From assembly GCF_014855495.1 (NCBI RefSeq), contig NZ_JACYFJ010000001.1, forward strand, positions 1 to 64,000: 64,000 nt of DNA. Direction: 5' to 3'. The stretch comes from Euzebyella saccharophila. GTDB taxonomy: Bacteria; Bacteroidota; Bacteroidia; Flavobacteriales; Flavobacteriaceae. The notes under the pieces were generated by a model. It was not told the DNA's origin and ran no database searches. It worked only from the letters and a program-made list of their open reading frames with translations. Below, piece after piece: positions 36,222 through 44,986 of this stretch. The translations under genes and the position numbers were made by a program. Position 1 is the stretch's first letter, and the number at the start of each line of letters is the position of its first letter.

Positions 36222-36229
36222 TAACTTTG
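36222..36229 (+). promoter_or_regulatory. -7 box of the acyltransferase cluster
   Basis: TAACTTTG matches TAnnTTTG exactly and ends 30 bases before the ATG at 36260. It overlaps the upstream TTG that would extend the frame, which argues for the ATG as the real start. Confidence 0.6.
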
Positions 36230-36259
36230 ATATTCCTTTTTAGGAAAATTAATAACGTA

Positions 36260-37324
36260 ATGATTCAGACTATAACTAATAAACAAGAGTGGAAAAAATG
36301 CATAAACACTTTTCCCCATCATGATTTTTACCACACGTATAGCTATCATGAATTATCTAAAAAACAGGAGGAACAGCCTATTCTGTTTTCTTATGAAGAC
36401 GCTAATGGTCTTGTAGCCTTACCCCTTTTAATAAGAAATATAAAAGGAACCAATTACAGAGATGCCACCTCAGTTTATGGATATGCCGGACCGTTAGTTT
36501 ACAAATTCAAAACGGAATATGATAATTCAAAATTTAAAATTGAATTTCAAAAATTTCTTATTAGTGAAAATATCGTATCCATATTCTCTAGACTACATCC
36601 ATTTATAGATTACCAAGATCAAGTTTTAAAGGGGTTGGGCGAAATAACCAATCCGGGGCTTGTGGTCAATATTGACCTCACCCAACCCATCGATATTCAA
36701 AGGCAAAATTATGGTAGTCGGTTAAAAACGTATTTGAACAAGGCTCGAAAGACCTGTTCTGTATATAAGGGCACTACCGAGGATGACATTCAAGAATTTA
36801 TTAAGATTTATCATGAAAACATGGACCGCGTGAACGCCAATGAGAGTTACTTTTTCGATGAGCGGTATTTTTACAAACTTTTGCTAAGTTCTGAGTACGA
36901 AACCGAGTTGTTACTTTGTAAAATCGATGAGACCGATGAAATAATTGCCGGGGCCATTTTTATTCTAACCGATGATATCGTGCAATATCATTTGTCTGGA
37001 GCGAAAACGGAATATTTAGACCTAGGAGGTATCAAACTAATAATAGACGAAATGCGACTAAGAGCTAATGAGATGGGCTTCAAATATTTTAATCTAGGAG
37101 GAGGAAGAGCCAACAGAGAAGACTCACTTTTGTCCTTTAAATCAAGCTTCAGTAAAGACCTAGTTCCCTTTAAACTATGGAAATATATTGTTAACCAAGA
37201 AATATATGACTACCTAATTGAAAAAGAGCTTAAAAGAGTGAGTAGTTCCATGACGGATGAAGAACTGGAGTTTTTCCCTGCATACAGAATTATCCCTAAA
37301 AAAAATTCTTTGACCAATGGTTGA
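36260..37324 (+). CDS. FemAB/GNAT-like acyl- or aminoacyltransferase
   Basis: The 354-residue protein resembles the FemAB-like, double-GNAT family. It starts with FYHTYSYHELSKKQEEQP, continues with VYGYAGPLVY and has the C-terminal GNAT half with HLSGAKTEYLDLGGIKLIIDEM and FKYFNLGGGRANREDSLLSFKSSFS. Such proteins transfer amino acids or acyl groups onto peptidoglycan or surface sugars. The open frame extends to 36227, but that is a TTG inside the -7 box, so I use ATG 36260. Its stop overlaps the next gene by eight bases. It starts a run of five same-strand genes with almost no gaps. Confidence 0.82.
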   Translation: MIQTITNKQEWKKCINTFPHHDFYHTYSYHELSKKQEEQPILFSYEDANGLVALPLLIRNIKGTNYRDATSVYGYAGPLVYKFKTEYDNSKFKIEFQKFLISENIVSIFSRLHPFIDYQDQVLKGLGEITNPGLVVNIDLTQPIDIQRQNYGSRLKTYLNKARKTCSVYKGTTEDDIQEFIKIYHENMDRVNANESYFFDERYFYKLLLSSEYETELLLCKIDETDEIIAGAIFILTDDIVQYHLSGAKTEYLDLGGIKLIIDEMRLRANEMGFKYFNLGGGRANREDSLLSFKSSFSKDLVPFKLWKYIVNQEIYDYLIEKELKRVSSSMTDEELEFFPAYRIIPKKNSLTNG

Positions 37325-38561
37325 AAATAATCCATTTTTATCCAAGGAGTTCTCAGGCGTTTGGATGAAGCATTTTGGCGAATCCCAAGAAATTGAAGCA
37401 CCAAACTTTATAAATCCGGTTAAATTTATAAAGCATGCGAAACTACCGGTTAAGCAAAACATAGGTAGCACACTTACAAAAGGGATTGGCTATCAAAAGA
37501 GCAAGCCCGAAAAGATGGAAATTAACGGTACATATCTCCTTTATGATATACCTTCCTATTTTAACAATGAAACAGCAGAATCTAAAAAAATTGGATTTCT
37601 AAGCACTAAACAATACCCCGGTTATTTAATTGAGCTTACCGCATTTGCCAACTACCAGGAGTACTTACAAAAGACTTTTAGCAAAAGTAGCCGCTACAAG
37701 CTTAATAAATACAAAAAGAGATTGGAGGAATGCTTTGATATAAGATATCAAATGATATGGGGGACTGTGGAAATCGAAGCTTATGAGAAAATTTTTGATA
37801 CGTTCAAAAATCTTTTGGAAAAGCGTTTTGATGATAAGGAGGTGTATAATAATAATTTGGACCCAAAAGAATGGAACTTTTACAAAGAGGTAGTCTACCC
37901 TTTACTCCTAGAGAAAAAAGCAGGCCTTTTTGTTATCTATGATGAGGAAAACCCTATTGGGATTACTCTTAATTATTTTTCTGACACTATTATTTTCGAT
38001 GCCATAACAGTTTTTGATATTGATTATGCCAAGTTTCATTTAGGGTCAGTGACCATAATGAAAATTCTAGAATGGGGATGGGAACACCATTTTAAGATTT
38101 TTGATTTCTCAAAAGGTCATTATGAATATAAAACGCGTTGGGCCACTCAAAAATATGACTTTGAATATCATATCTATTATGACAGAGATTCTATCAAATC
38201 TAAAATGACTGCCAATTGTATAAAGCAATTTTATGAGCTGAAACAGCAATTAAGAGACAGAAAACTAAATGAAAGATTGCATAAACTCACTTACCTTTTA
38301 AAAAAGAATAAGAAGGAAAAAGAGAAAACATTGGATTATTCATTTTCAAACCTGGAATCAGAAATTATACCGGACCATTTAGAAGAGTTAAACCCTAAGA
38401 AATTAGTGAACAAACACCTTAAAACAATTGCTTTTGACTTTCTATATCTAAATAATGAGTGTATGAAAAATCTTAGAATCTATAAGAGCGACCAGAAGGA
38501 AATTGACTATTTGCTCATAGGAAACCAAAGGCAAATTGGGGTAAAAATCAATATTCACTAG
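37317..38561 (+). CDS. GNAT-type acyltransferase (CelD/BcsL-like, Acetyltransf_6), first paralogue
   Basis: The 414-residue protein carries a C-terminal GNAT-like region with LLEKRFDDKEVYNNNL, FYKEVVYPLLLEKKAGLFV, DEENPIGITLNYF and FDFSKGHYEYKTRWA, the last typical of the CelD/BcsL group. Residues after about 300 form a long charged tail rich in lysine. The gene overlaps its upstream neighbour by eight bases and lies 22 bases before the MBOAT gene. It is clearly paralogous to the gene at 41055-41999. The acceptor is unknown; neighbours suggest a surface glycan or lipid. Confidence 0.8.
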   Translation: MVENNPFLSKEFSGVWMKHFGESQEIEAPNFINPVKFIKHAKLPVKQNIGSTLTKGIGYQKSKPEKMEINGTYLLYDIPSYFNNETAESKKIGFLSTKQYPGYLIELTAFANYQEYLQKTFSKSSRYKLNKYKKRLEECFDIRYQMIWGTVEIEAYEKIFDTFKNLLEKRFDDKEVYNNNLDPKEWNFYKEVVYPLLLEKKAGLFVIYDEENPIGITLNYFSDTIIFDAITVFDIDYAKFHLGSVTIMKILEWGWEHHFKIFDFSKGHYEYKTRWATQKYDFEYHIYYDRDSIKSKMTANCIKQFYELKQQLRDRKLNERLHKLTYLLKKNKKEKEKTLDYSFSNLESEIIPDHLEELNPKKLVNKHLKTIAFDFLYLNNECMKNLRIYKSDQKEIDYLLIGNQRQIGVKINIH

Positions 38562-38583
38562 AAATCAATTAAAACCACGATAC

Positions 38584-40035
38584 TTGTTATTTAACTCCTT
38601 AGAATTTTTACTATTTCTACCCTTGATCTTCATTTTGTACTGGATGGTTTTTCACAAAAACCTAAAAGCCCAGAACATTCTGATCATCATTGCCAGTTAT
38701 ATTTTTTACGGCTGGTGGGATTGGCGTTTTCTTCTACTCATTTTAATGAGCACATTAGTAGACTTCTTTGTAGGCCAACAAATATATAAGCAGCAAGATT
38801 CAGGGAAAGCAAAATATTGGCTCTGGGTTAGCATGGCCTTCAATCTAGGGCTATTAGGTTTTTTCAAATACTTCAACTTTTTTGTCGACTCTTTCATCGA
38901 TATGTGGTCGATTTTTGGGTACGAAATGAAAAGTACATGGACGCTAAGGGTCATTTTACCTGTAGGTATTTCGTTTTATACCTTCCAAACAATGTCGTAT
39001 TCATTTGACATCTATTTTAAAAAGTTGAAACCCACTAATGACCTTGTAGCTTTTACAGCCTTTGTTGCATTTTTTCCACAGCTAGTTGCCGGGCCCATAG
39101 AAAGAGCTTCCAATTTGTTACACCAGATTTCGAATAAAAGAGTTTTCAATTTTGACCAGGCCTCTAGCGGGATTAAACTTATGCTTTGGGGTTTCTTCAA
39201 AAAACTGGTGATTGCCGATGCTTTGGCTCCCATTGTCGATGATATTTTTCAAAACTATAGTGATTATCCTGCATCTACACTTATACTAGGTGTTTGCCTT
39301 TTTAGCTTTCAGGTGTATGGCGATTTTAGCGGTTATACGGACATTGCCCTAGGAACAGCAAAGTTATTGGGGGTTGAATTAATGTCTAACTTTAAATTTC
39401 CCAATTTCTCACGTAACGTAGCCGAGTATTGGCAACGTTGGCATATCTCGCTATCGACATGGTTCAGGCACTATCTTTATATTCCCTTGGGTGGTAATAG
39501 GGTCGGTAAACTTTTATCCATAAGAAATATTACCATAATTTTCGTGGTTAGTGGTTTTTGGCATGGTGCGAATTGGACCTTTATTTTCTGGGGAGCGTTG
39601 CATGCGCTTTTTTATATTCCCGTATTCTTGATGGGCAGAAACCGAATCTATGCCGACAATGTAATTGCAGAAAATAGTTGGTTACCATCCCTAAAGGAAA
39701 TTGGTCAGGTATTATTGACCTTTGCTTTGGTCACTTTCTCCAGAATCTTTTTTAGGTCTCCCACCCTAACCGATTCTTTTGCCTACATCAATAAAATTAT
39801 CGAAGATTTCAGTTACGCGCCCTACGTTCATCCGATGGGTTACCGAATGATTGATTTTTATGTTTTGATAGCCCTATTTACCTTTTATGAATATCTAATT
39901 AGAAAAGACGAGCGAAACCCGTTCAAATTTAAATCTAGATATGTGAGGTTTTTTGTATACTCTGTTCTCATATTACTTATGTTGTTATTCTATGATGATG
40001 GTGTCAATAGATCGTTTATTTATTTCCAATTCTAA
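38584..40035 (+). CDS. MBOAT-family O-acyltransferase (AlgI-like)
   Basis: This polytopic enzyme (483 residues, about ten membrane segments) moves acyl groups across or at the membrane to polymers such as alginate or teichoic acid. The start is TTG, supported by the typical N-terminus LFNSLEFLLFLPLIFILYW. Family motifs are SFYTFQTMSYSFDIYF, QLVAGPIERA, YWQRWHISLSTWFRHYLYIPLGGNR and SGFWHGANWTFIFWG with the catalytic histidine near residue 327. It is followed after three bases by an SGNH protein, the usual partner, so an acylation pathway across the inner membrane is likely. Confidence 0.93.
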   Translation: MLFNSLEFLLFLPLIFILYWMVFHKNLKAQNILIIIASYIFYGWWDWRFLLLILMSTLVDFFVGQQIYKQQDSGKAKYWLWVSMAFNLGLLGFFKYFNFFVDSFIDMWSIFGYEMKSTWTLRVILPVGISFYTFQTMSYSFDIYFKKLKPTNDLVAFTAFVAFFPQLVAGPIERASNLLHQISNKRVFNFDQASSGIKLMLWGFFKKLVIADALAPIVDDIFQNYSDYPASTLILGVCLFSFQVYGDFSGYTDIALGTAKLLGVELMSNFKFPNFSRNVAEYWQRWHISLSTWFRHYLYIPLGGNRVGKLLSIRNITIIFVVSGFWHGANWTFIFWGALHALFYIPVFLMGRNRIYADNVIAENSWLPSLKEIGQVLLTFALVTFSRIFFRSPTLTDSFAYINKIIEDFSYAPYVHPMGYRMIDFYVLIALFTFYEYLIRKDERNPFKFKSRYVRFFVYSVLILLMLLFYDDGVNRSFIYFQF

Positions 40036-40038
40036 GGG

Positions 40039-40998
40039 ATGAAGAAGTTTATATTAAAATGCTTGGTATACGTATTTCTGATTTTACTGACCTTAGAAGG
40101 ATTTGTAAGGCTTTTACACCTATACACCGAAGACCCACCGAGATACATTGATGAGGATGGTGTAGAGAAGCGTGTGCCCGGTAGTTCAGGATACGCTGTG
40201 ACCGGAAATAGAAATCAGAATTTTTCAGAGTTCAGGATCAATGAAGAAGGCTTTAACTCCAAAAATGAATTCAACCCCACCGCTCAAGATTATGAAGTGG
40301 CTTTAATAGGAGATTCATTCATAGAAGGCTTTCATCAAGATTACTACATTTCTACCGGCGAGAAAGTCGAAGAACAAACCAAAGATATTAGCGTATATGA
40401 ATATGGTTATGCGGGCTATGACTTGGCAAATCAAGTGCATTTGATACACGCTTATAAAGAACAATTTGAATTGATTGATAAGATAGTCATCTACCTTAAT
40501 TATGAAAGCGACCTTTCTAGGGGCGAGTACAGCCCTAATTATGCAAGGATCAAAATGCTGAATTCCACACTTTTCAAGATTCGTGATAACATCAAACTTT
40601 TGGCCTACGGTTCAAAAATTGGCATTCTAGAACCTTTCAAAAGACTTGCTCAAGGCAAAGCTTTTAGGGAGCCCCAAAATGGCTATCAAGAAAACGAGGT
40701 AAAGCTGTCGCAAGAAGAGATAGACGCACAAGAATTAAAACGACTTAACAATTTCAAAAGCCTGGTCACTCTTTACGGTTTTGACAAAGAAAAAACAGTT
40801 ATTCTACTTGACTCAAGAAAGACAGCCGATAGCTTTTTAAGATACTGTAAAGCCGAAAATATTGAGGTATTAGATTTTGCACCCAATTTTAAGGCATCAA
40901 AAAAATCGACCACCTTAATTTACGACCATCATTGGAATGAACATGGCAGGGAGCTGATTGCGAAAACTATAGCAAATTACATTAAGGAAAATCCATGA
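40039..40998 (+). CDS. SGNH-hydrolase-like periplasmic partner of the MBOAT protein
   Basis: One N-terminal membrane anchor (FILKCLVYVFLILLTLEGF) is followed by a periplasmic SGNH-type domain. The nucleophile motif is ALIGDSFIEGF (Ser near 93), and the distal Asp-x-His motif is YDHHWNEHGREL near residue 298. In AlgJ/AlgX and DltD-like proteins such domains finish acyl transfer to the polymer. The gene starts three bases after the MBOAT stop, so they are coupled. The 319 residues fit an AlgJ-like size. Confidence 0.87.
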   Translation: MKKFILKCLVYVFLILLTLEGFVRLLHLYTEDPPRYIDEDGVEKRVPGSSGYAVTGNRNQNFSEFRINEEGFNSKNEFNPTAQDYEVALIGDSFIEGFHQDYYISTGEKVEEQTKDISVYEYGYAGYDLANQVHLIHAYKEQFELIDKIVIYLNYESDLSRGEYSPNYARIKMLNSTLFKIRDNIKLLAYGSKIGILEPFKRLAQGKAFREPQNGYQENEVKLSQEEIDAQELKRLNNFKSLVTLYGFDKEKTVILLDSRKTADSFLRYCKAENIEVLDFAPNFKASKKSTTLIYDHHWNEHGRELIAKTIANYIKENP

Positions 40999-41054
40999 TA
41001 ACTTTTCCTTTTTAACTGAATTAAAATGAAGAAAAATTCAATTTATATACAAAA

Positions 41055-41999
41055 TTGGCAATTGAAGTAAAATATCGGTTTGTTTTTGATCTTTTTATGA
41101 AGGGTACCGTACCTCCAATGTACAAAGCCCCCATAAAAAATAAATTGACCAACAAATCTTTGCCCATCACAATCAATCAAGCAGATTTTAAGAATATAAA
41201 ACTCGTCACAGTTTGGGATATTCCCGAGTATATAGATGTGCCTGAAGCCCCCCTTAGCAAGAATATTTCCCGAAGAAAAATACGCCAATATAAAGGTTTC
41301 TTAATAAATCTTACAGGTTCTAAAAGTGTTGACGATTATCTTTTGAAACAGTTAAGTGCACGCAATAGAAAAAAGCTTCGGTCAAAAAAGAAAAGACTGG
41401 AAGCTGATCACAACATCGAGTACTGTTTCTTTTATGGCAAAATGGAAAGAGCCGCCTACGATAAGCTCTTTTCTCAATTCGCAGCTCTTCTTGAAAAGAG
41501 GTTCGACGAAAAAAGAGTACACAACAACAACTTACATAATTGGCATTATTATCAAGAATTAGTATACCCCCTTTTACTTAAAAAAAGAGCCTCTCTTTTT
41601 GTGATTTATGATAAGGAACAACCCATAAACATTGCCCTTCACTTTCATTTAGAGGATACCGTTTTCAGTTATGTTCAAACCTATGATATTGCATATTCTG
41701 ACTACAACATGGGCGATATAAGCATGTTAAAAAGGCTGGAACTATTTTTTAGGCTGGGTATTAAGACCATCGATTTATCAATGGGAACTACGGATTATAA
41801 AATCAAATGGTGCAACTACCCTTATCATCTATACTTTCATCTGTTTTATAAAAAAAATAATCTGATTTCATGGAGTAAAATGATAACAACTGCCTATAAA
41901 CTTAGATTAAAACAATACCTAAGAGATAAAGATATCTTAGGTAAGCGCTTTCGACTTGATAAACTGAGGTACCGCTTGAAAGGTGCTTCTTCAGCATAA
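41055..41999 (+). CDS. GNAT-type acyltransferase (CelD/BcsL-like), second paralogue; start uncertain
   Basis: The product is up to 314 residues long and matches the 37317-38561 protein over most of its length: VWDIPEYI against YDIPSYF, LLEKRFDEKRVHNNNLHNW, YYQELVYPLLLKKRASLFV, IDLSMGTTDYKIKWCNYP. The N-terminal 20-25 residues and the long charged tail of its paralogue are missing. The start is unclear. A TTG at 41055 or an ATG at 41097 is possible, while the best-placed ATG (41026) opens a different frame that stops after 14 codons, which hints at a 5' frameshift. It ends the five-gene cluster. Confidence 0.75.
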   Translation: MAIEVKYRFVFDLFMKGTVPPMYKAPIKNKLTNKSLPITINQADFKNIKLVTVWDIPEYIDVPEAPLSKNISRRKIRQYKGFLINLTGSKSVDDYLLKQLSARNRKKLRSKKKRLEADHNIEYCFFYGKMERAAYDKLFSQFAALLEKRFDEKRVHNNNLHNWHYYQELVYPLLLKKRASLFVIYDKEQPINIALHFHLEDTVFSYVQTYDIAYSDYNMGDISMLKRLELFFRLGIKTIDLSMGTTDYKIKWCNYPYHLYFHLFYKKNNLISWSKMITTAYKLRLKQYLRDKDILGKRFRLDKLRYRLKGASSA

Positions 42000-42030
42000 A
42001 AAAGCCCCTGAAAAATCAGAGGCTTCGATT
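41998..42030 (-). terminator. Terminator between the acyltransferase cluster and the Gfo/Idh/MocA gene
   Basis: On the minus strand AAGCCTCTGA pairs with TCAGGGGCTT through one G-U wobble and is followed by TTTTT. On the plus strand the same stem has one mismatch, so it works best for the oxidoreductase gene. Confidence 0.78.
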
Positions 42031-42042
42031 ACAATCAATTGC

Positions 42043-43386
42043 TTATAGTTTTGGCTCCCAACCTGGGGCGTACTCCCTTTTCCACCAGTCTTTCATCACT
42101 TTATCATTATTCAAGACTTTACCAGTGGTTGTATCAATCTTTATGGTTTCCCCGGCATCTTGAGCCATATTGCCCAAATGGCAAAGCATGGTGGTAATGC
42201 TGGCATCTTTAATGTCCGAGTTCAATGATTTATCCTCACGAATTCCCGCAAAGAAATTGCTTACGTGGTTGACATCTAAAACACCTTCTCCCCTAGTATT
42301 GGTTCCGGTACTTTGGTCCCCATCTTCCTTTACATCTTTAATTTGGTTTCCTCCCAAATCATATAGTTGGTAACCTCCCCTACTAAGGGTGATAATACCT
42401 TTGCTACCATAAATGGTAATGCCTCTACCCGGTTGATTAGGCATAATAAGACCCCTACTATGACCCGTCCAGGTGATAAATTTATCATCCCCGAACTTAT
42501 AAGTAACCTGCTGGTTATCTACAAATTCCCAATCGTCATCATATGCGTATTTTCCGCCATAGGAAGTTACACTATCGGGTAAATCAACCCCTAATGCCCA
42601 TCTACAAATATCAATTTCATGGGTACCATTGTTATGAACTTCCCCGGTTCCCCAATTTTTGAACCAGTGCCAATTATACGGATGAATATTATCCCTAAAA
42701 TCTTCCCTTACGGCAGGTCCTTGCCACATTTCCCAATCTAAGGTTGAGGGAACAGGAACATTTTTACCCGTTCCTATAGAATCTCTGTTGTTGGAATAAT
42801 AGGCTTCACCCTTAAAGACTTCTCCGATAATACCCTCTTTGATCTCTTTTACTGCCAGCGCCGAAGATTTGGACGATCGTTGCTGGTTACCCATTTGCAC
42901 CTTCTTACCATATTTCTTTTGTGCCTCTACCAGTAAAGTATTCTCATAAGGGTTATGGCTACATGGCTTTTCAACGTACACGTGTTTACCTGCCTGAAGG
43001 GCCAAAATGGCCATTGGTGCATGCCAATGTTCAGGTGTCGCAATAAAAACGGCATCTACCTTTTTGTCTTCCAAAACTTTTCTAAAGTCTTTTTCGACCT
43101 TTGGGACATATCCTATATTCTTTTTACACCATTCATTATGCTCTTCAATAATCTTATCATCTACATCGCAACTATAGATAATTTTGGCATTCGAATCGGT
43201 ATGAATAGCTTTGATATGTGCTTTTGCCCTGCTACGCACCCCAATGATAGCGCAATTTATTTTATCGTTTGCCCCTAAAATTCTGGAATACCCCAAGGGT
43301 GACATCGCATTCATACTGCCGCCAAACGCCAAACCTGCGGCACCCACGGAGGCTTTTTTGATAAAGTTTCTTCTATCCGAACTCAT
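42043..43386 (-). CDS. Gfo/Idh/MocA-family oxidoreductase with Tat signal
   Basis: The N-terminus SSDRRNFIKKASVGAAGLAF is a twin-arginine signal, so this NAD(P)-binding enzyme should fold in the cytoplasm with its cofactor bound and act in the periplasm. The Rossmann fold starts at INCAIIGVRSRAKAH. The conserved lysine-proline motif is HVYVEKPCSHNP, and the C-terminal domain has HNNGTHEIDICRWALG. Such enzymes oxidise or reduce sugar rings at C3. It is the last gene after susC, susD and the DUF1080 lipoprotein, which supports a role in making or using 3-keto-glycosides. Confidence 0.9.
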   Translation of the reverse strand: MSSDRRNFIKKASVGAAGLAFGGSMNAMSPLGYSRILGANDKINCAIIGVRSRAKAHIKAIHTDSNAKIIYSCDVDDKIIEEHNEWCKKNIGYVPKVEKDFRKVLEDKKVDAVFIATPEHWHAPMAILALQAGKHVYVEKPCSHNPYENTLLVEAQKKYGKKVQMGNQQRSSKSSALAVKEIKEGIIGEVFKGEAYYSNNRDSIGTGKNVPVPSTLDWEMWQGPAVREDFRDNIHPYNWHWFKNWGTGEVHNNGTHEIDICRWALGVDLPDSVTSYGGKYAYDDDWEFVDNQQVTYKFGDDKFITWTGHSRGLIMPNQPGRGITIYGSKGIITLSRGGYQLYDLGGNQIKDVKEDGDQSTGTNTRGEGVLDVNHVSNFFAGIREDKSLNSDIKDASITTMLCHLGNMAQDAGETIKIDTTTGKVLNNDKVMKDWWKREYAPGWEPKL

Positions 43387-43441
43387 ATTCTTTAGTTTAA
43401 GTTTAGTTTGATATATACGTAATACGAACCTAAATAGCGGA

Positions 43442-44830
43442 TTACTTACTTAGATCCTTAATTTTAATATTTTTGAAAAAGACCAAATCTCCATGATCTT
43501 GAAGTAAGATATGCCCTTTATCCGCCTCCCCAAAATTGGGCCATTTTTCATACTTGCTTTCTGCAACAAGTTTTCGGTAAGCTTCGCTCTTACGTTCGTA
43601 TTCCAACACCTTTTCACCATTTAACCAATGTTCTACATGATTATCTTTTGAAATGATATGGGCTGTATTCCATTCTCCAATGGGGTTAATAGGTTTATCC
43701 TCAGCTGCAGTTATTAAGTCATACAGAGAAGAAACTGTTCTGTTGCCATCTTTCCCCATTTTTGCATCGGGATGTTTATCATCATCCAATATTTGGTATT
43801 CCAGACCAATGGATGAACCCGGGCCCTTATTGATATCTGTATTGACATAATATTTAATACCACTATTACCTCCTTCTGTCAATTTAAAATCTACCTTTAA
43901 TTCAAAGTCGCCATACAATTCTTTGGTAACAATGTCACCTCCGGCAGCAGATTCTTCTCCTCCTGAAGACAAAACACTTAACACACCATCTTTAATTTCC
44001 CACCCATGATCCGGAAACTCATCCAATCTTGCACCTCTCCATCCGTCCGTGGTTTTACCGTCCCATAACATTGCCCAACCGTTATCCTTTTCAGATTTTG
44101 TAAGATTATTTTTAGTTACCACTGGGGCTACAGGATGCGGCCTATTATACTTTGAAAGACTATCCGTTAGGATTTTTATATTTCTCCACATAATTTCCGT
44201 ACCCTCCTTATTTTCTTTTGGAATACTATGCACCTGAAGACCAATAAATCCGCTAGCCGTTTTCTCATCGATTAGATTGGCTGCCGGCACACCGTTGATC
44301 CATGTTTGTAGGGTATCTCCAATAGCTTCGATACGATAATGATTCCAATCGTTCTGTTTAAAGGCCTTTTGTGCTTCAGGGTTATCGGTCATTGGGTTGA
44401 GCCAACCTCTTCTGGCCTCATCATAGATTCCGGCACTCCAAGCCCTTTCTGAAGGGTCGATTTCAATCTGGTACCCATGAACTCTACCGTTCATGTACTT
44501 CGGATAGCTATTACTTCTTATTTGGATACCCGAATTCATCGTAGAATCTACTTTGTAGTCAAGTTCCAAAATAAAATCCCCATACATTTTGTCTGAAGTC
44601 ATGAAAGAATTAGGGGTATCATGAACCGTACTACCTACAATGATTCCGTCACGAACTTCATAGTTTGCTTTTCCTCCTTTCTGGCTCCAACCATTGAAGG
44701 TTTTCCCATCAAAAATCTCGATCCATGGGGTGTCATCTTTAGCCGTTTCACCACATGAACCTAAAAGAATCAATGCTGTAAGTGCCAAGCCATTCACAAT
44801 TTTTGCTCTGCTTGATTTAATTATATTCAT
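43442..44830 (-). CDS. Two-domain DUF1080 lipoprotein (3-keto-disaccharide hydrolase family)
   Basis: A lipoprotein signal (ALTALILLGSCGE) is followed by two DUF1080 domains. The first runs from about residue 35 (WIEIFDGKTFNGWSQKGG) to 225, and the second from about 250 (WAMLWDGKTTDGWRGARL) to the end. Both contain the family core (YGDFILELDYKV and YGDFELKVDFKL; NSGIQIRSN and NSGIKYYVN). Pfam names this family after hydrolysis of 3-keto-disaccharides. It should be anchored to the envelope. It lies after a terminator behind susD and 55 bases before the Gfo/Idh/MocA gene, so these two enzymes form a pair of their own. Confidence 0.9.
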   Translation of the reverse strand: MNIIKSSRAKIVNGLALTALILLGSCGETAKDDTPWIEIFDGKTFNGWSQKGGKANYEVRDGIIVGSTVHDTPNSFMTSDKMYGDFILELDYKVDSTMNSGIQIRSNSYPKYMNGRVHGYQIEIDPSERAWSAGIYDEARRGWLNPMTDNPEAQKAFKQNDWNHYRIEAIGDTLQTWINGVPAANLIDEKTASGFIGLQVHSIPKENKEGTEIMWRNIKILTDSLSKYNRPHPVAPVVTKNNLTKSEKDNGWAMLWDGKTTDGWRGARLDEFPDHGWEIKDGVLSVLSSGGEESAAGGDIVTKELYGDFELKVDFKLTEGGNSGIKYYVNTDINKGPGSSIGLEYQILDDDKHPDAKMGKDGNRTVSSLYDLITAAEDKPINPIGEWNTAHIISKDNHVEHWLNGEKVLEYERKSEAYRKLVAESKYEKWPNFGEADKGHILLQDHGDLVFFKNIKIKDLSK

Positions 44831-44938
44831 TTTTTTAATATGTATTTTGGATTTTGCTTCAAGATATGAATTTTTATATAGCTTTTTGCCGCTATACCTT
44901 TTTTAAGAAAAATGTGTGAAATACAACGTTAGCAACTA

Positions 44939-44966
44939 AAAAGCCAGCGTAAAAACGCTGGCTTTT
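44939..44966 (-). terminator. Terminator of susC-susD
   Basis: A 12-base perfect stem (AAAAGCCAGCGT / ACGCTGGCTTTT) with a four-base loop is followed on the minus strand by TTTTTAG. It separates susCD from the two downstream enzyme genes. Confidence 0.9.
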
Positions 44967-44986
44967 GACTAACTCAAACAACATAA

